Origin: Casuarina equisetifolia
Lineage: Eukaryota > Streptophyta > Magnoliopsida > Fagales > Casuarinaceae
Direction of reading: 5' to 3'
DNA length: 64,000 nucleotides
Assembly: GCA_028551475.1 (NCBI GenBank)
Contig: CM052355.1
Span: 18,497,543-18,561,542 of the forward strand
Part shown: positions 43,445-54,530 of the stretch, piece after piece
How positions within the stretch are numbered: the first letter of the stretch is position 1
How the letters are laid out: every line of letters begins with the position of its first letter
The notes under the pieces: generated by a model
Databases searched by the model: none
Seen by the model: the letters and a program-made list of their open reading frames with translations, nothing else
What the model was told of the DNA's origin: nothing
Translations under genes and position numbers: made by a program

Positions 43445-45460
43445 ATGCCTTCCAATTTTGACGATTGGGTTTTCCTGGGTTTGGATTCTGAATTGGAGAG
43501 TTCTGATTGTGAGGGAATGAGGAAGGCTGATTTAGGAGGCAATTGTGATTCGGTGGCTGACGATGATGTTGTTGGTAAGTTGCCAGCTGATCCATTTGGA
43601 ATGGATATACGGTCTACGATTACAATCGCGCGTTGGTTTCAGAACTTGGGAGTGGCATCTGATTCAAATTGTGGTAGTTTGGAGTTTGATGAAGATGGAA
43701 AAAAGTTTGATGATCATCGCGAGCTACTAGCAGGGCTGGATTGGGTTTGGAATGGTTCTGTGAGGGTTAAGGGGGGATTGGGTGGCGTGAAATTTGGTGG
43801 GATATCAATCCCATGTGATGGGTTTGATGGTTGTGGGATCGAGACTGGAGTGCTTAATGTGAAGGAATTTATGAGTTTGGGCAGTTTTGGCAATTTAGTT
43901 CCTGGGGAAGTAGGTGCAGGAATTGAGGGATTGTGGGAAAACTTGTTTAGGTGGTGGTGAAGGAGGTCAACCTCACGATGCCATGTTTTTTGCTTTGGGC
44001 TATCTGAGTGTGCAGGACCTGCTTAGTATGGAAATGGTTTGCAAATCTCTGCGTGATGGGGTTAGAAGTGATCCTCTTCTGTGGAGGAGTATTCACATCG
44101 AGCAGCCATTGAGTGAGAAGATCACTGATGATGCTCTACAGAAGTTAGTAAGCAGAGCACGGGGGAATCTCCAGTGCTTGAATCTGGTGGAGTGCATAAG
44201 AATCACAGATGAGGGTTTGAAGCGAGTGCTTGAAACCAATCCAAGACTAACAAAGGTTCGTATTTATATCGAGTATCCTAGAACAAATAACGGTTATCAT
44301 GTGCGTCTGTTTATGTCGACATCTTTAAGTCAATACACAAGAAGTTTGAAGAGGTAGAGCCAGAGACCACACCCGAATTGTTCTCATACTATCATCTCTT
44401 ATAAGTAAATATGACAGTAATGCATGGCTAAGTATGATACTAATAAAATTTTGAATGTCAATCAAATAATAAGGCTGTTGGACGTTCTATAGAACTCGAT
44501 TAAAGTCTAATGGATATCAGATAGCTTCTGAAAGATCTCTTTTGTTTTTGCAAGTAATTGATTCTCCAAAAGAAGTAATATGGAAAGCAAGGGTGGAACA
44601 TTAGCCTTTTAGGATTTCGTTCGGCAATCTCATCCTATTTAAGTTAGTATGTACATGTCAAAAACTTGACATCATATGTTGTTTTTGAGGCTGCTCATTT
44701 GTCATATTGGTTGTCATTATCTCTTTTTGGTTTTAATCTGCATCTGAAGTTGTCAGAACCGAGATCTCTAATTGTTGCATCTGTTTCTTGCCCTTTTCCT
44801 CGTCATGATTGCCTTGAACTTTATCTTCATTCATTATCGCCTTATTGCTATTTGATTTGTTCTTTTGGATTAATTAACTTATCTATTTGCACATCTTGTA
44901 TGCAGCTAAGTGTGCCTGGATGTATTAGACTTAGTATTGAAGGCATATTGAGTAGCTTAAGGGCCTTTAAGTCTGTTGGCTCGCCAGGAATAAAGCATCT
45001 AAGAATTGGTGGCATCTGTCGTGTGACAGACAAGCAGTTCGAACAGTTGCAGGGTTTGCTGAATGTGGACAAACTTATGCAACTGAGTGTCTGCAGACCG
45101 CTGATTTATCGTGGGGGCAAGTCGTATGTCTCTTGTGATGATGATCGTGCCATTGACATTGAGGTGTGTCCCAGGTGCCAGCAGTTGAGGCTAGTTTATG
45201 ATTGTCCAGCAGAGAGTTGCCAGGGAAAATATCAGGCTGCTCCATTGTGCAGGGCTTGCACACTCTGCATAGAACGCTGTATCAATTGTGGGCACTGCAT
45301 AAAGGACCGTGATTATGAGGAAACATTCTGTCTTGACTTACTTTGTTTGGATTGTTGGAAGCAGCTCTTTGATTGTGAGGATAGGCCAGGTGAAAAAGGT
45401 GCTTCGAAATGCACCATTTTTCATCGAGAGACCAGGTACCAGTTCTGCTTTTATGGCTGA
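43445..45460 (+). CDS. SKIP14-like F-box/LRR protein with Cys-rich C-terminus; frameshift in exon 1
   Basis: This is likely a substrate-recruiting F-box subunit of an SCF ubiquitin ligase. Exon 1 is 43445-44255 and exon 2 is 44906-45460, joined in phase between NPRLTK and LSVPGCIRLS. The start MPSNFDDWVFLGLDSE is chosen over an upstream in-frame GTG. The F-box is read from PHDAMFFALGYLSVQDLLS and is followed by leucine-rich segments (LQCLNLVECIRITDEGLKRV). The C-terminal 110 residues carry about 16 Cys in clusters (CPRCQQL, CRACTLCIERCINCGHC), suggesting zinc binding. The N-terminal part (to GIEGLWENLF, about 43950) and the F-box part are in different frames. The summed exon length is one base over a multiple of three, so one extra base (or two missing) near 43940-43955 is implied. 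Corrected length would be about 454 aa. Whether the shift is an assembly error or a real null allele is unknown. Confidence 0.82.
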
Positions 45461-48195
45461 TTGAGAAGATACTGTATATTGCAACTGGCTATAGATTCTG
45501 TAGAGAATCTGCGTTGTTTTTGCTGCAAGTTGAGAATTACAGTCACTACTTGCTTGAACGCAAATAGTGGAATCGCCTATTTCTGTGAAGAATTTGCAGC
45601 TTCTGAAGGCCGAGGAAATGTACCGCTGGAAGAGCTAGTGGTGCTTGCTGACACCACATAGATGGGAAGCCAGCAAGGATCCTTGACGGGAAGAAGTTAA
45701 AATGCTAGAAAAAGAAATTGAAAAACATGGAAAAAGAATGATAGAGAGGAACGGACAAGAGAAAGGAAAGCCAAAACTAACAAATAAAAAAATAAAAAAA
45801 AATAAAAAAAATAAAAAAAGGAATGGCTGTCAACTGAATTTATGTATGGTCTATTTGTGTGAAATAAGGGTGATCTGGTGCCTCAGTAGCTCCTGTCCTC
45901 AAAACTAGTATTCTTTGAGGAAATTGAAGAAATCAATTTGTATGTGCAACTGTAGAAGGAATATAATATCTGTTCCTACTAATCATTGCTGAAGAAGGGA
46001 AGTTCTTTGTTGTGATAAAAGCCGGGATTTGCCTAGTTGATACAGTTGAGAAGTCATGCTGGAAGTAGTGGAGCATATATGCTGTGTCAACTTGGTGAGA
46101 CCTTGAATTATGTAGTCGGTTGTTTCGGTATTGACTGATCTTTTTGTTGTCCCAAAGCTGTAATATTTCAGTTGAACGAGGCTAATGGTCCAAGTACTCT
46201 TATCTGTGTTGTTATCTTTTGTACTTGACAACTTTGGTTGCCTTACCAGTAAATAAGCGATGATTATGACTACATTTTCCTTATGTTGCTGTTGTTCTGC
46301 CATTTTCTTCTTGTTGATGTGTGGAGGCTCGTTTTTGATGCGTAATCTTTACACCATTTTTGCTCCTAACAGATTTAATCTGTCTTAATGCTTTCCCTCT
46401 CGGGAAAAACGATTACTTCTTGTATTGTGCGTTTTGTGATTAGCATGCCCAGTCCGCTACATGGCGTATGTTGAAAGCACGAAGAATGGGTTGAATGGGT
46501 CTTGTGACTTTGTTTTGGTACCTAGTGGTTCTGAAAGGATTTGCTATTAATATATGATCTATCGGCAGTCTTTATCGCAAATTGCATGTTAAGAACTCTT
46601 ACCTATTCGTTTTCCCGTTACGAACAAAAATATTTTGTAGCGGAATTCCTCCAATTTGCTTAGACAAAAAATGCTTTAGGACGGAGGGGGGCCTGCTGCT
46701 GATGGCATTACTTGCGATGTGTTTAGTTATTCAACAGATAAAATACCTTTTTTCTTTTATACTACTTGCTTGGAGAACAAGAAATGGGTGTTTTCATTTC
46801 TTTTTTAGTAGAGAAGTTTTCAATGTCGCAAGGCATGACCGTAATATAATATTAGTACCTTCTCAAGAAATCCTGACTATTGGAACAAGTCCATTTCGAA
46901 GTAATTTTCCATTTTCCTTTTTTTATTTATTATTTTTTAAGTTTTCTGGGGAACCATGCTTTTGGGAGTTGAAACTTCCTTTCTCAATGAGCAGGTAATT
47001 TTGCCAGGAAAGCTGCCGCGTATGGTTGCTGGATAAAAAATTCCTTTATAAAATATTTTAAAAGTCTGGGTAAGTCTTTTAGGCTTAAGATAGGAATTAT
47101 GTGGTTTTTGATTAGCTAGGTTGTTGGGAGATTATTTATTTATTTTTATTAACAAAAGGTGTGGTATCCTAAAAATAGCGTTAATAATAAAATAGATAAG
47201 ACCCTTACAAAATATAAGATCACTCAGATCTATTAGTGCAATGTCCAAACTGGGGTTTCGGACCCAAGGGCCACTTAGGTTGAAATACATGAGCCGAATG
47301 GCGTAACTACACGGGTTTAAATAGGCCAAACCAAAGAGCCCATAGGGCTTAGAAAAAGAAAAAAAAAAGGGGGGTTAAATCCCTTTGAGGCCGTGTGAGA
47401 TGAGCATGACAGAGGAGGAGGCAGCTAGAGAGAAGTGGTAGGAACATGTAGCAAGCAGCGCCAAAGCAATCAGAATCAGTGGAAGTTTGGGATTTTAGGT
47501 GAGAGTTGAACAACTGTTGTACCATGGTGAATGAAGATGTAGATGTAGAGGAAAACATCTCTTGAAGTGCACGCAGTGCAGCAGTCATCATTTTGTTCGT
47601 ACACAGTTAGCCACAGCATGAAGCGCTTACAATACAAAACCATTACAGGAATTGGATCGCCTCGCACCAACCTTAAGCACCATTGAAACCGATCTAGGCC
47701 AGAGAAATAGAAAGAGAAAGAAAAAAAGAAAAAGAAGGAAAAGTAAAAAGGGTTCGCCTAGTATAGATCTAAACGAAGAAAGGGAAAAAGAAAAAGAAAG
47801 GTATTGTAGATTTACACAATCCACAGTGTTGCGAGACAGATTTGTGGGAAAATGAGACCATTTACAAGCAATAATCTCATGGGTGAGTTTTAGAAAATGG
47901 TTGGCGGAAAGAGGAGGAAAGGGGAAAGAAAGGGAAAAGAAAGGGGGAGAAAAAGATGTGGCTGAAAGAAGTTTTTGATATTTCAGTTGGGAGGTTTTTA
48001 AAGAGAGAGGAAGAGGAACAGATTCGCGAAGATTTTGCTAAAAGGCTTAGATTTAATGGTTTAGCTCTAGATCATTACTCTTAATATCAATCCTAACCTG
48101 GAATCCATTAAGTCTATTACTTCCCATCACACTTTGCATCATTTTCATTATTATTATTAAGAGAAGTTTTAGGGCCATATCAACTTTTGTCTTTC
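45461..48195. other. F-box gene 3' UTR and intergenic DNA with no supported gene
   Basis: The left few hundred bases are probably the F-box 3' UTR, with AAATAAAA runs at 45780-45820. The remainder to 48195 is AT-rich intergenic DNA. A purine-rich stretch (AAAGAAAAAG runs) lies at about 47710-47800, and more purine-rich DNA at about 47900-48020. Apart from one doubtful small frame at 47349-47591, nothing here looks coding. Confidence 0.5.
47349..47591 (-). CDS. Unrecognised small open frame, 80 codons
   Basis: I do not recognise this frame. It starts MMTAALRALQEMFSSTSTSS, continues with a Cys/Leu-rich stretch (CYMFLPLLSSCLLLCHAHL) that could be a short membrane helix, and ends in a run of Phe made by a T tract. 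The start has two adjacent Met codons, and the first 50 residues have a balanced composition unlike the low-complexity frames nearby. It has no neighbour on the same strand. It may be a small plant peptide gene or chance. Confidence 0.2.
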   Translation of the reverse strand: MMTAALRALQEMFSSTSTSSFTMVQQLFNSHLKSQTSTDSDCFGAACYMFLPLLSSCLLLCHAHLTRPQRDLTPLFFFFF

Positions 48196-48595
48196 TTGGG
48201 CGCGGTGAGAGGTGGGACCAGTCTAGAGGGACCACACCAAGGTAGGCAGGATACAGGGCCAACTCTGATACCATATTAGAAATTGAAGGGCCCAACTAAA
48301 ACACAGAATTGTGCAATAGTGGGTTGCTAGCGGAAGCTTATAAGGCCAGGCTCTCCTGTCACCTTACCCAATGTGGGACTGGATATTTTAATCCTCCAAC
48401 ACTCCCCCGCAGTCTCACGTTGGGTGCGGTGAGAGGTGGGACTAGTCTAAAGGGACCACACCAAGGTAGGCAAGACAAAGGGTCGACTCTGATACCATAT
48501 TAGAAATCGAAGGGCCCAACTAAAACACAGAACTGTGCAATAGTGGGTTGCTAGCGGAAGCTTATAAGGCTAGGCTCTCCTATCGCCTTACCCAA
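48196..48595 (-). repeat. TRIM array, left block (minus orientation)
   Basis: Parts in order are an internal segment 48196-48273 (partial), LTR 48274-48401 (128 bp), internal 48402-48497 (96 bp) and LTR 48498-48595 (partial). The block ends at a head-to-head junction with the plus-oriented block. Confidence 0.85.
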
Positions 48596-49406
48596 TGTTG
48601 GAGGATTAAAATATCTAGTCCCACATTGGGTAAGGTGACAGGAGAGCCTGACCTTATAAACTTCCGCTAACAACCTACTATTGCACAGTTCTGTGTTTTA
48701 GTTGGGCCTTTCAATTTTTAATATGGTATTGGAGCCGGCCCTGTGTCCTGCCTACCTTGGTGTGGTCCCTTTAGACTGGTCCCACCTCTCACTGCGCCCA
48801 ACGTGAGACTGCAGGGGAGTGTTGGAGGATTAAAATATCCAGTCCCACATTGGGTAAGGCGACAGGAGAGCCTGGCCTTATAAGCTTTCGCTAGCAACCC
48901 ACTATTGTACAATTCTGTATTTTAGTTGGGCCCTTCAATTTCTAATATGGTATCGGAGCCGGCCCTGTGTCTTGCCTACCTTGGTGTGGTCCCTCTAGAC
49001 TGGTCCCACCTCTCACCGCGCCCAACGTGAGACTGCGGGAGAGTGTTGGAGGATTAAAATATTCAGTCCCACATTGGGTAAGGCGACAGGAGAGCCTGGC
49101 CTTATAAGCTTCCGCTAGCAACCCATTATTGCACAGTTCTGTGTTTTAGTTGGGCCCTTCAATTTCTAATATGGTATCGGAGCCGGCCCTGTGTCCTGCC
49201 TACCTTGGTGTGGTCCCTTTAGACTGGTCCCACCTCTCACTGTGCCCAACGTGAGACTGCAGGGGAGTGTTGGAGGATTAAAATATCTAGTCCCACATTG
49301 GATAAGGCGACAGGAGAGCCTGGCCTTATAAGCTTCCGCTAGCAACCCACTATTACACAGTTCTGTGTTTTAATTGGGCCTTTCAATTTCTAATATGGTA
49401 TCCGAG
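48596..49406 (+). repeat. TRIM array, central block (plus orientation)
   Basis: Parts alternate regularly: LTRs 48596-48723, 48820-48947, 49044-49171 and 49268-49395, each 128 bp. The internal segments between them, 48724-48819, 48948-49043 and 49172-49267, are each 96 bp, followed by a short internal stub to 49406. Neighbouring units share their LTRs, as known for TRIM tandem arrays. Confidence 0.9.
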
Positions 49407-49962
49407 CAAGGTTCTCCTGTCGCCTTACCCAATGTGGGACTGGATATTTTAATCCTCCAACACTCCCTTGCAGTCTCACGTTGGGCGCAGTGAGAGGTGG
49501 GACCAGTCTAAAGGGACCACACCAAGGTAGGCAAGACACATGGCCGGCTCCGATACCATATTAGAAATTGAAGGGCCTAACTAAAACACAGAACTGTGCA
49601 ATAGTGGGTTGCTAGCGGAAGCTTATAAGGCCAGGCTCTCCTGTCGCCTTACCCAATGTGGGACTGGATATTTTAATCCTCCAACAGCTGTGATACCATA
49701 TTAGAAATTGAAGGGCCCATCTAAAACACAGAACTGTGCAATAGTAGGTTGCTAGCGGAAACTTATAAGGAAGGCTCTCCTGTCGCCTTACCCAATGTGG
49801 GACTTGATATTTTAATCCTCCAACACTCCCCTGCAGTCTTACATTGGGCGCGGTGAGAAGTGGGACCAGTCTAGAGGGACCACACCAAGGTAGGCAGGAC
49901 ACAGGGCCGGCTCCAATACCATATTAAAAATTGAAAGGCCCAACTAAAACACAGAACTGTAT
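49407..49962 (-). repeat. TRIM array, right block (minus orientation)
   Basis: Parts are LTR 49407-49462 (partial), internal 49463-49558 (96 bp), LTR 49559-49686 (128 bp), a very short internal piece 49687-49698, LTR 49699-49825, internal 49826-49921 (96 bp) and LTR 49922 to about 49962 (partial). A CT microsatellite (about 49971-49992) follows directly. Confidence 0.85.
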
Positions 49963-51845
49963 TTTACATTTCTCTCTCTCTCTCTCTCTCTCAACAAGCA
50001 TTTTCGTCTAAGCTCTCTAAGTTGCATTGAAAGGATTATCCAATTGTTTTGGATTAAGAGACTTATAATAATTTAAAATTGGTAATAGTTCGTTAAATAA
50101 CCTAAAATAGTTATATCATAAAATTTTTGTAGATGAATTATAGTTCTTTTACTTAAAAATATTTGGATTGAACACTTTTTCGACTAATGACTAAAAGAAC
50201 TTTCTATAGATATGTTTGTGTGAAAATTTGTTAGTTTTTAGTAGAACTGGATAGAAAATGGTTACAAACTTAAATGATCAGAAATTTGTTATAGAGGAAA
50301 ACCCATTAGTTTCTCTTTCAACGTCTGATTTTGGGGGACTTATAAGGAATTGTATTTCTTTCAGATGATTGTTATGTGTTATTTGTGTAAATTAGCTCAC
50401 ATTGTCAAGATGTGTGCCAGGAATTTATTTAAATCAAAACAAATTCTTCTTATTTTTGGGCTAGTTTTTGGGTGAGATTAACACCTTCTATCTTAAGATA
50501 TTTTAATATTTTAATATAATATAAGAGTCAAGTTTTTACTTGACATGGGTACATGTTTCGGGTTTTTCCTTTGGCACCCATTTCATAGTAAATAGCCATG
50601 TTAATGATATAAATTATTTTAAATTACCAAGACATGTGTTTAAAGATTTGTTTAAATTAAAAGAAATTTCTTCTTACCTTGGAGTTAATTTTTGAATTGA
50701 GCTTAAGACTTTTTTATTTTAACCTTTTATTTTAATATCTTAATATTTCTTATACTTTGAATTTAATGGTGCTCGAGAAGATTATGATTTGGTCATAGTG
50801 AAACTAATTTGTGATATCTCATTTTTTATTCAAATGAAAATCCTTGAGACCATAAATTTTTTGTACAAACTATTGAAACAAGTAAATAGGTTTCAAGGAT
50901 GTATGAAATCAAGATCCGGTGGAAGCCGAAAGGTACCTAGAATAGGTGTGAGAGCAACGAGTTGATAACAGTAGTTTTGCAGTGTAAGTCTTCGTAATGC
51001 TCGAATTATTCAATTGCGTGATTCCCCTCAAATGCCATGATCGGACTACTGGACAAGCAGTCTACTGATTGCTATTGACATATCACTAGCCGCCGGACCC
51101 TCCCACAACCAGTATTATGTTTTAATCTTTTTAATTATCAAATATTAAATGATAAAGCTGGCAGAATTTGTAACTTTTAAGATTTCGGAAGACAATAATA
51201 AATTACGAGACACTACTTTGGAACACCGAACTGGATCATATCATTTTAAGTGAAGTTTGCAATTTTTTTTGAATAAAGATAATTATTTATAGTACTAAAA
51301 TATGGTTAAGTATGATAATAAAAACATAATACTGCTAATTATAAACAAAAACTAATCTATCAAGTTATGACGGTGTAAAAAGCTGATTATTTACTAATTA
51401 TTTATTCTGTGTTACAAAACCAATAAATAAGAAATAAAAAAGAATTATTATTAGCGGAAGAAATATAGATTATTGTTGCTGATTGAAAAAAAAAAATAGA
51501 AGTAAAGAATTTGGTTTCATAAAAAGAAGTAAATAAAAAGATATATGATTAACGTTTTTACTATCGAAAAAGTTCGAGTAATTTAGGACTTGGGACTTGG
51601 GCCTTGGAGTAATTATCTGCTTTTAGTTTTTATTTTTTATTTTTATTTTTTAAAAATTCTAGCGGATGGTACAGCTAGCCAATACCTTGGATCCATCTCA
51701 AGGTTCTGGAACATTTAAGGATAAAAAGGGCAAGTAGTGAGCCACCTTTATTTGAAGACCACATAATCGTTAGTGTGTTCGAGTTCTTCACCTGTCTTGA
51801 ATACTAATCACCTTTAAGTGAGTTGTTTGATTGTGTAAGTAAGAG
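49963..51845. other. AT-rich intergenic DNA upstream of the DC1 gene
   Basis: A short CT microsatellite at about 49971-49992 is followed by very AT-rich sequence without a supported gene. About 51640-51845 is probably the former promoter and leader of the DC1 gene. Nothing else was recognised. Confidence 0.5.
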
Positions 51846-53717
51846 ATGGAGCCAGATATGGAGTTTGAAGATTGTAGCCCATGGCATCACTTGATCTTTG
51901 TAGAAGAACTTGCAGATGATGTCAGTACCGAAGGTAGGTGCGTGCTGTGCTATGAACAAGCGTCGGGTCCTGTCTACAAATGCTTGGAATGCGATTTTAT
52001 CCAACATAAATCTTGCCCTAAGCCAACCAAAAGTGATTGGGAGGAAAGGATGAAATACCATTACTCCTATCAAAGGCATCACTTGATCTTGGTCGAAGAG
52101 ATGGAGAATAACGGGAAGGAGGAAGTTTGCGATGGGTGCGAGGAACCATTGTCTATCCTGGCCTACAAATGTTTCATTCCTGGATGCTCCTTCCTTTTTC
52201 ACCAGTCATGTCCCCAGCTACCCCCATGTGGTACACCACCCCACGCATGAAGACCACATGCTTACTCTCCAAGGGAAGAGGTATTACGAAAATCCTAACA
52301 GATAGGCTACATGGTACAAGAATCTTCTAATCGAAAGAGAAGGAAAAAAATGTAATTTTTGCCTCAAAACCAGTAAATACCTTTTCTACCTTTGTGAACC
52401 TTTCGATTTTCCCCTCCATATCAAGTGTTTACCACTTTGGCAAAATCGTGCTTACGGCCGTCACAAACACACAGTATTCATCACACTAATGCCGGACCCG
52501 TTCACTTGCCAAGCTTGTGGTGAGGAAAGTAAGTTTGCCGCCTACACATGTGACATCTGCCGACTCATAATGGAGAAAAGTTGTTGTGATTTTTCACATA
52601 CTATCCAAACTACATTACATGGTCATTATCTCACTTTCACCTGTTTGTCGCAAACAGGTGAATACAAAGTATGGAGCCTATTATTGTGTGAGATGCGGCT
52701 TCACTCTTCACCTAAAGTGTGCCAGAAGATATGAGGAAAGGGATGCTACAATGGTGTCGGTGCCTAGGAATTGTGACGAGTACTCTATTTATTTAGTTGA
52801 GGGGTTGGAAAGATTTGATGGACCTGAAAAGGTCCAACATTTCAATCATCCACAACATGACCTACTCTTAAAACATGAAGAGCCTGGGTATGACAAACGA
52901 TGTGAGGCTTGTATGAGGTTTATATTCTTTGTCCCATATTATGGTTGTGTACAGTGAAATTTCTTCTTGCATTCAAGATGTGCTAAATTACCCACAACAA
53001 TTTATCGAGGGTTATTCCATGAACATCCGCTCACCCTTGTTTCTCAAGCGCTATCTCAGGGGAAGGTCATTTGTTGTGAAGGATGTGGTACTGAACGTGA
53101 TGGCTACACCTATAAATGTGACAAGTGTGATTACTTTGAGTTAGATGTTCAATGTGCCTTAATTCCGGAAGATCTTCAACATATCCTCCACAAGCACACC
53201 ATCTTTCTTACTGAACTAACCGAATGGTGGGAAAAGTGCAATAATTGCAGTAGTGTTCGTGCAAGGTACATTTGCATTGATGGTTGCAAGTTCAAGCTGT
53301 GTTTGAGATGCCTCACTCTTCCATTGTATGTTAGATATCGATATCATTCACATCCCTTGACACTCATCGATACATGTGATAATTCTGAAGAATATTATTG
53401 TTTGATTTGTGAAGATAAAAGAGATCCTAAAGTTTTATTTTACTAGTGTTAAGAATGTGATTTTTACCGTGCATTTGGAATGCATTCTCAAAGGCAATTT
53501 CAAATTTGGAGATTATGTAAGCAAAGACCATGAGCACCCTCTCACGTTTATGCAAAAGACTAAAGACTTCCCTCCGTGTGATGCATGTGGTCAACCTTTT
53601 GTGAGGAGTTACAGGTCTCGTGAAACTTGGTTTGACTTCTTGGCTGTAGAATGTACTCAATGTAAATTTGTTATACATAGATGCTGTCAAACTGCCACGT
53701 TTGCCAAACCAAGTTAG
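51846..53717 (+). pseudogene. Broken DC1 (Cys/His-rich C1 domain) protein gene
   Basis: This is a remnant of a plant DC1-domain gene, a large, usually intronless family of Cys/His-rich zinc-binding proteins of mostly unknown role, some linked to stress and immunity. It starts with a good ATG (MEPDMEFEDCSPWHHLIFVE). It then shows repeated DC1 signatures in three frames, including YKCLECDFIQHKSCP (about 51980-52020), YYCVRCGFTLHLKCARRYE (about 52680), YKCDKCDYFELDVQCALIPE (about 53110-53170) and FKLCLRCLTLP (about 53290-53325). The frame shifts near 52215, near 52660 and near 53446, and has in-frame stops at 52303-52305 (TAG) and 52955-52957 (TGA). At least five lesions in 1.9 kb make a working protein very unlikely. 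The first 134 codons remain open and hold about two C1 units. Remaining similarity between the frames suggests the breaks are not very old. Confidence 0.9.
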
Positions 53718-54060
53718 AATTAAGATATCTTTTTTGCTGTTGTTTAGCAATACTTTTCGTTCCCAATATATTGATTAGGATTCAACTTTCTTTTTTGGAC
53801 ATATATATTATTTGTGTCTATTCTTGTTGTTAAAAGTAATGTTGACATTATAGCTATTATCCGATGGACAATAAGTGTTCCTATTGACCACTGGTTTTTG
53901 TCCACTTTTCCTTCTTTATCAACTCATTTGTTCATTTATGGATTTGTAATAACTCGATATCAAACTAGATTAGATATGGCTTTGGATCTTTTTATACTTC
54001 ATTAAATCCTGTCAATACAAGCAGTTTGCTAAGTTATTATGCAGATTTTTTATGTTGTTA
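53718..54060. other. AT-rich spacer between DC1 pseudogene and copia relic
   Basis: The left part may be the former 3' UTR of the DC1 gene. The open frame at 53814-54005 has no family resemblance. Nothing else was seen. Confidence 0.4.
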
Positions 54061-54530
54061 AGATGGTGATCTTAATTGTCATGAGCCTCCTTGTTCATTG
54101 AGCATGAATCTAGGATTAAATGTTTGTCAAATGATGACATTATCGTTGTTACACATATTAGCCATTTCACCTTACATGATAAATACCACTTATATAATGT
54201 TTTGTACTTACAAGTAGTCACATCAAATCCAATGTCTGTTAAAAAATATGCATTTGATAATTATAGCAAAATTATCCTATTACTAGATTATTATAAATTT
54301 TGTATCAATGTTTAGAACACCCTTCCTTATCTATAATACATATATTGTCTAATTTATATGACATAACTCCTTTTAAATTCTATCAAATTATAACTTGTCT
54401 ATTGGTAAAGCAAACATGTTGTTTGTTGACCTCTAGCACCGTATCAAATCAAGCCTTTTTAGAGTTGGTTCATATAGACATTTGCAGACCCTACAAAGAG
54501 CTTATCTCCTGATTCTTCTTTGATTGCAGT
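54061..54530 (+). mobile_element. Ty1/copia retrotransposon relic (pre-integrase region)
   Basis: The translated plus strand resembles the part of a copia polyprotein between protease and integrase. Recognisable stretches are VVTHISHFTLHDKYHLYNVL (about 54145-54205) and, further on, FLELVHIDICRPY (about 54455-54500), which in copia elements opens the integrase core. It is a short, clearly broken fossil with several breaks and no LTRs recognised nearby. Age looks considerable, judging by the amount of decay. Confidence 0.7.

Larger units (their letters stand above)
48196..49962. mobile_element. Tandem and inverted array of a TRIM-type non-coding LTR element
   Basis: This is a cluster of a terminal-repeat retrotransposon in miniature. 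The repeating unit is a 128-bp LTR (starting TGTTGGAGGATTAAAATATC, ending TTTCTAATA) plus a 96-bp internal part, a 224-bp period. The internal part starts with TGGTATCGGAGCC or TGGTATCAGAG, close to the primer-binding site for initiator tRNA-Met, and ends in a purine-rich tract (GGGGAG or GGGAGAG) directly before the next LTR. There are about ten full or partial LTRs and about nine full or partial internal segments in three blocks: minus, plus, minus. LTR copies differ by a few percent by eye, so the array is not brand new but not ancient. It has no coding capacity and is a fossil that depended on enzymes from other elements. No 5S-rRNA-like part is visible, so it is not Cassandra. Confidence 0.88.

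Noticed and set aside
43940-43980. A tiny intron explaining the frame change in the F-box gene
   Set aside because: The two frames meet within a few bases, far below the minimum plant intron size, so a frameshift or sequence error is the simpler reading.
48309-48912. 64-codon frames (MCNSGLLAEAYKARLSC and MYNSGLLAKAYKARLSC) on both strands in the repeat array
   Set aside because: They are translations of the TRIM LTR and internal part, present once per repeat copy in whichever orientation, not genes.
48196-49962. Regular repeat spacing suggesting a CRISPR-like array
   Set aside because: Both alternating parts are themselves conserved, the unit is 224 bp, and primer-binding and purine tracts are present; this is an LTR-element array in a plant genome.
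48196-49962. Assignment of the array to the Cassandra family
   Set aside because: Cassandra LTRs carry a 5S-rRNA-like segment, which I do not see here.
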